Part shown: positions 1 through 9,765 of the stretch, piece after piece
How the letters are laid out: each line of letters opens with the position of its first letter
Numbering within the stretch: position 1 is the first letter of the stretch
Assembly (NCBI GenBank): GCA_020465985.1
Contig: JAANYP010000178.1
Coordinates: forward strand, 60,623 to 124,622
Source of the DNA: Centrapalus pauciflorus
Taxonomy: Eukaryota; Streptophyta; Magnoliopsida; Asterales; Asteraceae
Reading direction: 5' to 3'
Length of the DNA: 64,000 nucleotides
Notes under the pieces: model-generated
Database searches by the model: none
What the model saw: only the letters and a program-made list of their open reading frames with translations
What the model was told of the DNA's origin: nothing
Made by a program: the position numbers and the translations under genes

Positions 1-795
1 TTCACGTGTCTGTGGACATTTGGATGCATAAGGTCCATTCTTCTTACATTTATAGCATTGAACTCGACTCATGTCTGGAGTGAGTTTCCTTGTATTTCTA
101 TTATTTTCTCTCTTGAAATTATTCTGTGAGGGTTCATGATTCTTTCTATCTAATCTGAATCGATTACTCCCTTGACCTCGTGAGTGGTTAAATATGTTAC
201 GACCACATCCTCTAAAATGTTGGCCTCTTCCTAAATGTAGTGTGAACATCTGATTCTCTCCTGACTATCCACATGTCTGTCTCTTTTGAAATTCAATCTC
301 TCTTCAAAAGTCTATAATCTGCCAACTACTTCATGTAATTTCATTGTATCTAGGTCTGAGTATTGTTCTATAGATGCAACTATTTGTAGAAACTTGTTTA
401 GTACTGCGTTCAATAACTTCCTAAAGAGTATTGGGTCTTCATATGTTAACCCTAGGCTTGCTGCCTTATTAGTAAGACTAATGTCTCATTTTCATTCATA
501 TATAACATCTCAAATTCCGTTTTGAGTGTTTGTAACCTAGCTTGTTGGACACGTTCTACTCCGATGTGTCTTGTCTTTAGTGTATCCCAAACTTCTTTAG
601 CAGTCTTAAATTTTGAGATGAATCACAACTGGTCTTCTGGAAGTGCTTGATAAATATAGGTGATTGCCGTTTTATCTTTCGTAGTATCTTCCTCAGTTGT
701 TGCTTGTGGTTCGTTTATTCATCTCCCGCAATTCATTCGCTTCTAATATCGCTTGCAGTTTAATTGCCCACATGGTATATTTTGTTGTCTTCAAC
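1..795 (-). pseudogene. copia gag, distal duplicate (copy A)
   Basis: This is the downstream duplicate of gag, joined to truncated integrase sequence near 796-800. Its nucleotide sequence follows 1853-2650 closely (for example the gag N-terminal block at 735-795 and the zinc-knuckle block at 20-70). The knuckle reads C-x2-C-x4-P-x4-C: the usual His is replaced by Pro, as in the other copy, so that change predates the duplication or was shared by the donor. Several stops and frameshifts are present. It cannot make a full Gag. Confidence 0.8.
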
Positions 796-797
796 AA

Positions 798-1271
798 AGG
801 AAAGTATAATTCTATTTCTTCGTTCAATAACTCCATTTTGTTGAGCTGAGTATGGTGCAGTTAACTGTCTTAGTAGCCATTATCTTTGCAATATTTTAAG
901 AATTCTCCCGATGTGAATTCTCCTCCTCTATCCGTTCTAAATATCTTCACCTTGGTTCCATATTCATTTTCTACCCTTGATTTGAATTCCTTAAAGATTT
1001 CAAGTGCTTCATCCTTTGAGCTTAGAAAATATTCCCACATATATCTTGAGTAGTCTTCTACTAGTAAAAATATGTATCTCTTTCCTGATGGTGTAGGTGG
1101 TGATATAGGACCACATAAATCACCATAAACTAACTCTAATGGTATCTCTGATCTTGCATGAGTTTGTTGTGGGAATGGAGCTCTACTATGCTTCCCCTTT
1201 GAGCATATATCACATACACTTGTGGTATTTCTAATATTGGGTATTCCTTGAACCAATTTCTTTGTTGCCAT
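798..1271 (-). pseudogene. copia integrase fragment
   Basis: The 870-1271 frame encodes the end of the zinc-binding region (CDICSKGKH) and the start of the catalytic core (LVYGDLCGPI, VEDYSRYMW, FRTDRGGEF), so two of the three DDE acidic positions are visible. The continuation past a stop reaches the NGVIERRNR-like motif near 800-840 and then breaks off at the gag duplicate. The C-terminal integrase, reverse transcriptase and RNase H are absent. Integrase would insert element cDNA into host DNA; this copy is inactive. Confidence 0.85.
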
Positions 1272-1722
1272 TGACTTTAGAGAGTTAAAGTTCAGGTGTT
1301 CTAATCTTGCTTTCCAAAGCCATGCTTCATCTTGTTAGTTGCTTAATAGGCATATAGGTTCTCCTACTCTTAGGTCTGCCTTATATAGACGATTCTTTGA
1401 ACGCTTTACCCTTAGAAATGCTCTATTGCTTGCTCGTATAAGTGTAGTAAGTTTCTTTCCATTACTACTCTGCATCCGTTCTCTGTGAGTTGTCCTAAAC
1501 TCAATATATTGCTAGTAAGGTTTGGTATGTAATATACTTGTGATATTACTCATTGTTCCATATTCTTACATTCTAATAGTATAGATCCTTTCCGTTTGAT
1601 CTCTATGTACGACTCATCTCCAAATCGTACATTTCCAGTAATCATTTCATTTAGTTCTTTGAAATGATTCTTAACTCCTGTCATATGGTTACTAGCTCCA
1701 TTATCTAAGAACCATGTATTCT
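1272..1722 (-). pseudogene. copia protease / GAG-pre-integrase remnant
   Basis: No long frame survives, but conceptual translation on the minus strand shows an aspartic protease active-site region of the form LDNGASNHMTG near 1675-1715. It is followed by the VRFGDES and ILSLGQL-type blocks that lead into the pre-integrase zinc region. The active site carries Asn where many copia elements have Ser (D-N-G versus D-S-G), a variant I believe occurs in Ale-like elements. Frameshifts and stops interrupt it in several places. Confidence 0.65.
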
Positions 1723-2653
1723 AATTGTTTATAGGTAACCTTCTTGGTTCTAAGTTGTCTTCGTTTAGTAGGACTTGCTGGTGTTCTTCTAAGGTTGTCA
1801 TAAGCAATATTGGTTCTAGGTCTTCTTCTATCAGTTGTGACTGTTCACTCTTTTCACGTCTCTGTGGACATTTGGATGCATAAGGTCCATTCTTCTTACA
1901 TTTATAGCATTGAACTCGACTCATGTCTGGAGTGAGTTTCCTTGTATTTCTATTATTTTCTCTCTTGAAATTATTCTGTGAGGGTTCATGATTCTTTCTA
2001 TCTGATCTGAATCGATTACTCCCTTGACCTCGTGAGTGGTTAAATATGTTACGACCACGTCCTCTAAAATGTTGGCCTCTTCCTACATGTAGTGTGAACA
2101 TCAGATTCTCTCTTGACTATCCACATGTCTATCTATTTTGAATTTCAATCTCTCTTCAAAAGTCTTTAAAATGCCAACTGCTTCATCTGATTTCATTGTA
2201 TCTAGGTCTGAGTATTGTTTAATAGATGCAACTATCTGTAGAAACTTGTTTAGTACTGCGTTCAATAACTTTCTAACGAGTATTGGGTCTTCATATGTTA
2301 ACCCTAGGCTTGTTGCCTTATTAGTAAGACTAATGTTTCATTTTCTTTCATATATAACATCTCAAATTCCGTTTTGAGTGTTTGTAACCTAGCTTGTTGG
2401 ACACGTTCTACTCCGATGTGTCTTGTCTTTAGTCTATCCCAAACTTCTTTAGCAGTCTTAAATTTTGAGATAAATAACAACTGGTCTTCTGGAAGTGCTT
2501 GATAAATATAGGCGATTACCGTTTTATCTTTCGTAGTATCTTCCTCAGTTGTTGCTTGTGGTTCATTCAATCATCTCCCACAATTCATTCGCTTCTAATA
2601 TCGCTTGCATTTTAATTGCCCACATGGTATATTTTGTTGTCTTCAACAAAGGG
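1721..2653 (-). pseudogene. copia gag, proximal copy (copy B)
   Basis: The N-terminal part (2304-2600) shows the UBN2-like gag pattern: MWAIKMQAILEANELWEMI, then a block ending in EVWDRLKTRHIGVERVQ. The C-terminal part (1721-2101) is Arg/Asn/Gly-rich and carries one zinc knuckle, CYKCKKNGPYASKC, in which the conserved His is Pro. The protein would coat element RNA. The halves are in different frames and a stop follows the N-terminal block, so this is a pseudogene. Its upstream end at about 2653 runs into unassigned sequence instead of a clear PBS and LTR. Confidence 0.8.
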
Positions 2654-3713
2654 CATGTAAAGTGAGATACTATCACTATCTCCTTTACATTATTCTTCTT
2701 AGGACTTCCTCCTGGTCCTCCATTCTTATCACCTATACTTTAGATTCTCACAATCAAAGTCCTACAGAACTTTATAATTCTCTATTATAAATTCCTTCAC
2801 AAATAAATTAGATTCTCACAATCTAAATTTTCTGGTTTCAATTTTAGGCTTTTCTCTATATACTAAAATTATCTGACTCTTTACCTGTATTTCTTATTTT
2901 AGTTCACATTTATAAATGCCGCCGATTATAAAAATGAACTTGATTTAATTTTTGTCACAAATATAAATAAATGAGTTATTGAAGACCCGCGCGTTGCTGC
3001 CGGGTCTAAAATATTAATTACAAAAATAAATATGACAAACAAATGAATAAATACTTTTCAAACAATTCAAATAACGATACACAACTGAATCGAAACCGAA
3101 GAGTGAAATTGGAAAGCTGATATATATCAAGAAGCAAGCCAAATGATATTGTTAGTTGGTTTCTATCATTGGATTCTAGATTTTGCAATGCTAAAATTAC
3201 AAACCATGCCATATTAAATCGAATCGGATCTAAATAATTAAATATTCATAACCATAATTTGAAAATTTGACATTGAATGGGTTTAATCGCGAATTTAATT
3301 TGTTGGTTTTACGATCGAATCAAATAAAGTTTTAATGGTGATGTTTCCAATACATCGATTAGAGCTTGTCAACGTTATAATAGTAATGTTCAATGTTCAA
3401 CGTAATCATATTTAATAGAAAATTTTAAATATTAATTAGTTACATTTTCTTTATGAAACAATTTTATTAGAACATTGTATTGTGCATTTGAATAATAAAG
3501 TGTCTTTCATACAATTAAACATAACATAATAGTTTCTAAAGACAACTCGAAACATATGTATAATTAAAATCATAGATTTAAATATGTAAGAAAATATTAT
3601 AACAATAAATGTTAAAAGATAACTAAACTAAAATTTATTAAAATAAAGGGATTAAATAAAAGATAACACTAAGATAATGATGTATTATATAAAGTTTAAA
3701 TTAATATAAAAAA
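2654..3713. other. unassigned AT-rich DNA
   Basis: No coding sequence is supported. The first ~230 bp may be the leader of Copia-A: it shares an ATTTAGGCTTT block with the sequence upstream of the gag fragment at 42765-43098. A GC-rich inverted repeat, GACCCG...CGGGTC with an 11-nt loop (about 2986-3008), stands out from the AT-rich surroundings. The small frame at 3018-3212 has no recognisable content. Confidence 0.4.
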
Positions 3714-4062
3714 CCAACCAATAACGGTTGGCCATGTGTCAAATTTGCAGTGGGCAAGCCCATTTGCAAATTGTATGTATATATAATGACAAAATTATCT
3801 TTTAAGAAAAACTATAAACTTCAAGCTAAGGTTTATATCAAAGAGTGGTGATACTTTTGTGCACTATTTCTAAATATCAACTATTTTAAAATTTTACAAG
3901 TTACGTTATAAAATTTTGAAACCAATAATAAATTATAAGTTACGTTATAATTTATTTTCTGAAACCTAATTTTATTATAAGTTACATTATAATAAAATTA
4001 ATCCTAAGGTTCTTGCTAGTTTTATTTCTACACAAATAAATAAGGTATTCGGGTGAAAAATA
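3714..4062. repeat. cluster of consecutive short palindromes
   Basis: Seven inverted repeats follow one another. They are CCAACC-aataac-GGTTGG (about 3716-3733); a nested AATTTGCA...TGCAAATT enclosing TGGGC-aa-GCCCA (3742-3772); TATAAACTT...AAGGTTTATA (about 3814-3838); three related hairpins (3888-4000, listed separately); and AGGTATT...AATACCT (about 4041-4063). There is no long ORF. Such density is unusual even for AT-rich DNA. It could be a fold-back element or structured RNA; the function is unknown. Confidence 0.6.
3888..4000. repeat. three tandem hairpins with a common GTTACR loop
   Basis: Hairpin 1 occupies 3888-3917 (12-bp arms, one mismatch, loop GTTACG). Hairpin 2 occupies 3927-3956 (12-bp perfect arms, loop GTTACG). 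Hairpin 3 occupies 3967-4000 (14-bp perfect arms, loop GTTACA). Loop starts lie 39 and 42 nt apart, and both spacers contain GAAACC. The inner stem (TAA/TTA) is constant, while the outer arms differ between units yet stay self-complementary. Read directly from the bases. Confidence 0.8.
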
Positions 4063-4063
4063 C

Positions 4064-5015
4064 CTACCCTTATACTCGGGCTGCAAAATTCGTTTTGGGC
4101 TTCTTTATATTTTCCTTGGGCTTTTTCTGATTCTGAATGGGCTCCCTTCTTCTTGGGCCCTTTATTCTTGATCCGGCTTATGTCTGCTTCTCTACGGGCC
4201 TTGCTTCTTCTTGTTTTGGGTCTGACCAAAGTCACTTCCAGTTCTTTCCACTTTACTGCTACTCACTTCACGGGCCTTGAACCCTTTATTGAAACGTTTC
4301 CCGGTAGAAACGTTGTGGTGGTTTTCTCTCTGTTCCCTTATCCACCGTTTCTCTCAAACAGTGCTTTTCCCATTCACTGTGAACCGGTGTAACTATCCCT
4401 CTCAATCACTGCCTTTCTATGAATCAATGTAACCTTATGATAAATCGATGATTTTACTTAAACCTAAAAACCCTTTGTGTTTCCTACTCCTAATCGGCGT
4501 CGCTGGTTATGGTTTCTATGGTAGCGGTGGTGGTTCTACGGTGGTGGTTGATGTTGACTGGTTGCATCCGTTGGTTCACTCCTACGGTGGTGGCACTATT
4601 TCTGTGGATTTCTCTAAGGTGGTGCCTTCTGGAATCAGGTTCTATCCTTGTGATTCTTGTTGCCTTCGATTTAGTATGATATCTATGAAATCTAAGGTAT
4701 ACTATATCTATTGCATGTATGCGATGGGGCTTACTGTTTTTTCTAATAAAACTTGTTGCTTTGAGTTTGTTGCCTTCGATTATGTGGGTTTGCCTATTGT
4801 TGGGTTTGCCTACTGTTGGGAATCTGATTTCAAATCCGATTGAAATCTGGGAAATAATTTGATGAATAGGTGCCGGGTGTTTGTAGAACAATTCTTATGT
4901 TGTGTATCGTCCTTGGTGTCGATGATGATTCCTCCTTGAACCACCTTCTGGTGTAATTCTTTGATTGCTTGTTAATTGGTATATGATGAAATCTGTATGG
5001 TTTGATTAAAACTTC
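4064..5015. other. unassigned region, possibly element leader
   Basis: Short overlapping frames on both strands (4153-4392, 4448-4843, 4490-4891) resemble no protein I know and look like chance frames in a region rich in GGTGGT and TTCT. It lies on the internal side of the minus-strand LTR and primer site at 5016-5391, so it may be the untranslated leader or internal domain of a non-autonomous LTR element. No gag-like sequence is seen. Confidence 0.3.
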
Positions 5016-5391
5016 GCCCTGATACCAAATGTTGGAAACGATCCGTATAAACACAGATAAAAACGTTGCACATAATAATCAAACTAACAATCTTTTATTA
5101 AACAACCTGAATTCACACACTTACCATGTTACAATAAGGTTCCTATATATAGTAGTCTAAGAGGTGCGAACGAAAGGTTGCAACTCTTCATGGAATCCTT
5201 TATGAAAGGTTATGTCTTTTCCGAATAGACACAACTCTTCGGTTTCAACTAAGTGCTATTTTGGTCCTTGCACTTTCTATAATTACATAATCAATACAAT
5301 AACTAATCTATTTTACCTATTTAATCTAACAATCATGATTAATCCATCAATAATTAATCAAACCATACACAATTAATTCTAGGCAGCAACA
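5016..5391 (-). mobile_element. detached copia 5' LTR with primer-binding site
   Basis: On the minus strand an LTR-like unit runs from 5391 (TGTTGCTGCC...) to 5030 (...CGTTTCCAACA). After TT comes TGGTATCAGGGC (5016-5027), which matches the initiator-Met tRNA primer site of copia elements apart from one base. A CTATATATAG box lies inside the LTR near 5144. No matching 3' LTR is seen in the window. It could be the 5' LTR of Copia-A, separated by later insertions, or of a different element. Confidence 0.65.
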
Positions 5392-6308
5392 TATTTATAC
5401 ATCAAGTGTTTAAGAGTATTTTTCATACATCAGTATTTCCAATTACATTATAATGTTCAGTTTAGTAGGAGTTATTACTTATGGTGCTTATCTATAAGTT
5501 AATTTTTTTTAAAATTATTTAATATAATAAATACTATCAAGTACTTGGATTGTAGTATCAACGTTTTCCAGAACTTGAATATCCTAAAAATGAATTCTAA
5601 ACAAAGAAAGATCAGAGTTGGCATGATACACAATGTTCAATCGATCATGTAGTTAGTTATAATAATAGATGCAAAAATAAAATTTTCTGGCAACATCCAT
5701 ACATGGACCAAAACTAAAGAACAAAAGATCTATTTACTTTAACCCAAAAAAAAGAAGAATAATTTCGATAAGTTAAGTTCAAGAGTCCCTTACTTTAAAC
5801 ATAAACTCCCCTCTATCGTATGGTCGATTGAAAGATTGTAAAATAATTATAGACTACATCATGTAAAAAATCACCATGAACATGGTTAAGCAAAACATAG
5901 TGAACAAAACAAAAAGATGTTGAATAGAATTGGGGTTCACTAACCTTAGAAGTTATTCATTTAACGATGATATGTTCACCTTTCCTATTTTTCGTCCTTC
6001 CCCAATTCCTAATCTGCAATTTATCAAAGAAAAAAAATTAAGAAATAAGATAAACATGTTTCGTGGCTGATGAATTTAATTTTAGGAAGAGTACAATAGA
6101 CACTCAAGTTAAAATAGATTAAGACTTTTTGATGGTGGTAGGAGGTGGGAAGTTTCCATAGAGGCCTAACTTGTTTGTTTTTTGCAATAAGCTCTATTAG
6201 AGCACTTATATGTTCACGTGGAATGATATTTTGTTCTAACTGTAGACATGAAAAGGACTTCAGACATTTAATTTCTTAAAAAAATGAACAACACCTAAAA
6301 GATGGTAC
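5392..6308. other. unassigned DNA left of the hAT element
   Basis: AT-rich sequence without supported coding regions, RNA genes or terminal repeats. It should be continuous with 29773-30063 in the pre-insertion locus, because those positions flank the hAT target-site duplication. Confidence 0.4.
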
Positions 6309-6345
6309 CCATACATAGAGGTGCACAAAGACCGGATTCAATCCG
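6309..6345. repeat. hAT left terminus and target-site duplication
   Basis: CCATACA (6309-6315) is the target duplication, repeated at 29766-29772. The terminal inverted repeat begins TAGAGGTGCACAAA and is followed by subterminal CCGGAT/ATCCGG motifs. Confidence 0.8.
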
Positions 6346-6644
6346 ATCCGGATCGGTTTTAATCCGGTCCCATTTTTTCTGAAAAAAATCCGGTTTGTTT
6401 AAAAACTGAATCGGTTCTCAACCGGTTTTCGACCCAAACATTTAAATCCCATGTAACCGATTCCGGTTTTAAAAAACTAGATTTTTCTTAAAGAGGTTTT
6501 TAAAAAAACTGATTTTCTTTTTTTTTTTTTCAGATTTTTTGGGCTTCTTTTTTATTTCTTTTATTTAATATTTTGGGCTTAATCAAATACAAATTTATAG
6601 TTATAATTTTATATCAAACACACCATCTATTTTATAATTATAAT

Positions 6645-6936
6645 TGTTGGTACTTATTTTTGTTGATGAAATAAATAAGCCTAGGGTATAAAATGTAAAT
6701 AGTTCAAAGTTGTAATTAGAATATAAATAGTATTTTGACTTTGTAAAAATCAGATCTGACAATTTTCATTGTAATTTGCACAGAATTCATTGTGGAGCAT
6801 TTAGGGCTACAGTACACATTTTCTCACAATTTCATCTCTGTAATCTTGTGATCTTAATCAAATCATTCGGTTAGTATTTCTAATCTTGTTCTTAATTGTT
6901 TGTGCTTAATTGTTGATTGAAATATTAGGAATTACA
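6645..6936 (+). repeat. Copia-S1 5' LTR
   Basis: Starts TGTTGGTACT and ends GGAATTACA. It matches 19915-20206 along its full length. Short for an element of this size: SIRE-type LTRs are usually around 1 kb, as I recall. A TATAAAAT stretch at about 6688 may be the promoter. Confidence 0.95.
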
Positions 6937-6938
6937 AT

Positions 6939-6950
6939 TGGTATCAGAGC
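6939..6950 (+). promoter_or_regulatory. Copia-S1 primer-binding site
   Basis: TGGTATCAGAGC lies two bases after the 5' LTR and is complementary to the 3' end of plant initiator-Met tRNA, the usual primer of copia elements. Confidence 0.92.
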
Positions 6951-7384
6951 TTCTAGGGATGATTTTTTAATTGAAAAGATTCAAAACCGTAACTGTTTTA
7001 TCATTTTTTTTTCGGAAAAATTGAAAAATCAACTAGGGTTTTGATTCTGTTACTTGTTGTTTTTGATTCTTGGATCGAAGGAAGGTTACTAGAAATCGAT
7101 TGCATTGATTATAAACTTGATCTGAAATTCCAAACACAGAAAAAGATCCTTTGCTTTTTCAAAAAAAAAAATCGAAAAAATAAACACTTGTTCTTCACTA
7201 TTTTATTGAAAAACAAAGGTTTTAATCTGGTTTTAAACTAGGTTCCTTTAGAAAAAGTGTTTGAAATAAAAAACCTCACCTTCGATATCAAGAAGGAATC
7301 AATTGAAGCAATTTTGATATTTTAATTGGATTCCAGACTTGAAATTTTTGAAAAACTCTGAAAACTCGAATATAAAGGTGTTCT

Positions 7385-8010
7385 TGTTGCAATCGAGTTG
7401 GCAATAAGTTAAAATCGAGTTGAACAAAGAGGCAATCGAGTTGAACATTAGGTTCAATCGAGTTGATCACTGAATTAGTCGAGTTGACTTGAAATTTCAT
7501 TCGAGTTGACTTGAAGCTTATTCGAGTTGACTTGAAGCTTATTCGAGTTGACTTGAAGCTTAATCGAGTTGACTTGAACCTTCAATCGAGTTTACTTGAA
7601 GTTTCAGTCGAGTTGACACAAACTCAAATCGAGTTGGAAACAAGTTTCAATCGAGTATTAGAAAACAAGTGTGAATTTTTCAATCTTAATTCGAGCTTAC
7701 ACTTACATTCTTTCGAGTTTATTGACATATGATTCTAGTGTATTGATATTTTATTCGAGTTAACTCCTTTTTTATCCAAGTTGACTATTGTGTGAATCCA
7801 GTTGAATCCCATTTGATTCGAGTTGTACAGAAGACCAATTCGAGTTGCATTATTCTTCTAACTGAGTTGATTTTTTTAGATTCGGGTTGAGTACTTCATT
7901 GTTCGAGTTTGTTACACTCTTTGTTCGAGTTTTGCACATTCATAGTTCGAGTTGATCAGTTCAATATTCTAGTTTTTCATCTTCATTAATCGAGTTTCAT
8001 ACTCATTCAA
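7385..8010 (+). repeat. TCGAGTTGA word array in the Copia-S1 leader
   Basis: About 25 copies of TCGAGTT (often TCGAGTTGA or ATTCGAGTTGACTTGAAGC) occur at irregular 15-40 base spacing, with near-perfect tandem copies at 7500-7580. Chance frames at 7288-7500 (minus) and 7511-7732 (plus) come from the repeats and are not genes. A second array of the same word lies at 15645-16465, between pol and the aORF. Confidence 0.85.
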
Positions 8011-8065
8011 GTTTGATCAATTTTCTTTTGATTGATCAAATTTTCATATTCAATCAAAATATCAT

Positions 8066-9008
8066 TTGATCTTGGAAGATTCCTATCAGTCAGTCAACAT
8101 GTCTAAAGACGCACTTGCAATGGGGTCGGAAACAAAACCTCCAATTCTCTACCGGGGAGAATATGTACAATGGAGGGAAAGATTTCTGGAGTTCATCAGT
8201 TTCCATGACCTATCAGAAGAAATGTTAAAATCACTAACTGACGGACCAGCTGTGTTCCTGGAAACAATTCCTTCTGTACCCAACGGCAACCCTCCAATAC
8301 CAGAAAGAACTATTGAGGTAACTAACCTAACAGAGGCACAAAAGCGGAGAAAATTGGGGGATAAGACAGCGAGAAAATTGTTGCTGATATCCATTCCAAA
8401 TGACATATACACATGCCTGACAAACACTAAAACAACCAAATCCATCTGGGATGAGGTGTGTAAGCTGATGAGGGGATCAGACAGGACACTACAAACAGAG
8501 CAAGGAACAGCTTAATGAAATTCGAAAATTTCAGAGCAAGAGAGGGGAAATTGCTAGAGAACACGTACTTGAGGTTGTCAGCTTAGTAAGTGAGATGAAG
8601 AGGAACGGTGTCACTAAGTCCAACTTAGACATCAACGTGAAATTTCTGAACGTACTTAACCCAGAATGGGAAAAGTACGCAATGATCATTCAACAGACAA
8701 AAGACATAGAGGACATGGATTTCCATATGGTCTTTGAAAACCTTAACAACTACCAGGAAGTTGCTTTAAGGAAAATGTCTGGAAAGAAGAAAGCAGAAAA
8801 AGATACCGTTGACCCTTTAGCATTATTGGCAGATAAGAAATACAAGTATAAGCTGAAGAAGGAAAAACAGGTAGTCATAAGCAGTAGCTCTTCTGAATCA
8901 GACTCATCAGATTCCTCAGCTGATTCTGAAATAGAGGAAATGAAGAAGCAAATGGCCTTACTCACTAAGGCATTTCAGAAGAAGTTTTTACCGAAAACCC
9001 ACCAATAA
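8066..9008 (+). pseudogene. Copia-S1 gag, N-terminal and middle part
   Basis: Capsid/nucleocapsid precursor that packages element RNA. The first frame (8066-8515; a better start may be the ATG at 8099, MSKDALAMGSE) has the copia gag pattern PPILYRGEYVQWRERF and later TKSIWDEVCKLM. A frameshift near 8500 moves the reading to 8595-9008 (LNPEWEKYAMIIQQTKDIE), ending in a Ser/Asp/Glu-rich acidic stretch (SSSSSESDSSDSS) and a short helical segment. The UBN2-like order is intact at sequence level, but the protein cannot be made in one piece. Confidence 0.85.
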
Positions 9009-9012
9009 CAAG

Positions 9013-9765
9013 ATGAGATACAAGACTGGCTCACGAAAGTTTGATAAGAAGGAGAAATATGACAAGTCAAGTGATAGCAGTGGAAAGAAAGCCGATAAAT
9101 GTGACAAATCAGAAAAGTCAGCTAAGAAAGATACAGAGCAAAAATGCTACAACTGTGGCAATCCAGGACATTATGCCCGAGAATGCAGCATGCCTGTAGT
9201 AAAAAACTCAGAATACTACACAAGAAAGGCACTCCTAGCAAAAGAAAAAGAAGTTGGCAAAGCTCTAATGGCTGAAGGTGATCATTGGCTGCAACTATCT
9301 GAGGATGAAGACATCTTAGATGAAGATGCACATATCTGCTAAAAGTCGGAGGTTTTTAATGAATCAGAACTGAGTGAGTCAGCAATGGTTGCAGAAGATG
9401 AAGTATGGGTAGGGTTGACGGATGAGGGGAATGAAGAAAAGGAAGAGTCTGATGAGGAACTGACTGAAGAAATGACAATGATGGCAACAGGAGATGCTGC
9501 CTGTAGCAAAGAAAGAGAAAGTGATGAATCAGATTCAGAGAAATCAGAGAGATCGGAGACACCTGAGGTACAATCTAACTCTGAATCTGAAAATGATGAT
9601 TCCTGTTTGCTTGAACAAAAACTAACGCAAATGGCTTTCATGCTAAAGAAATTTGAAAAATCTTTAATATCCGAAAAGAAAAATGCTCATTCCTCGGAAA
9701 ACAAGCTAAATCAAGAACATGCGTTAGTGTTGGATTTTTCCAAGGATAAGGCATTAGCACTATGA
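9013..9765 (+). pseudogene. Copia-S1 gag zinc-knuckle and acidic linker
   Basis: Lys/Asp-rich sequence precedes a zinc knuckle, CYNCGNPGHYARECSMP (C-x2-C-x4-H-x4-C). Then KALLAKEKEVGKALMAEGDHW follows, and a TAA at about 9340 interrupts the frame. The same frame continues from 9385 to 9765 as a strongly acidic linker (many Glu, Ser, Asp) with a predicted helical tail. Knuckle plus acidic linker between gag and protease is typical of SIRE-type polyproteins. The reading is one frame off from the preceding gag fragment. Confidence 0.82.

Larger units (their letters stand above)
1..2653 (-). mobile_element. Ty1/copia remnant with tandem-duplicated gag (Copia-A)
   Basis: Read on the minus strand from 2653 downward the order is gag, protease/pre-integrase, integrase, then gag again, cut by the window edge. 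Bases 1-~795 repeat 1853-~2650 with few differences, giving a period of 1852 bp. All reading frames are broken and no LTR is attached. The CDICSKGKHSRAPFP-type pre-integrase sequence and short gag fit an Ale/Retrofit-like copia lineage, an assignment made by eye. The duplicated order is not that of a normal element and needs unequal recombination or template switching. Confidence 0.85.

Noticed and set aside
2984..3010. GC-rich hairpin GACCCG...CGGGTC as a Helitron 3' end
   Set aside because: No CTRR end follows at the proper distance on either strand and no 5' TC end was found.
4448..4891. Overlapping frames of about 130 codons on both strands
   Set aside because: No recognisable protein; mutually antisense frames in a region rich in GGTGGT.
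7288..7732. Open frames over the TCGAGTT array (leader of Copia-S1)
   Set aside because: Produced by the repeated word; both strands are open and the peptides are repetitive.
7385..8010. Array of short repeats as a possible CRISPR array
   Set aside because: The word is 7-9 bases with irregular spacing, in a plant retrotransposon with no associated cas genes.
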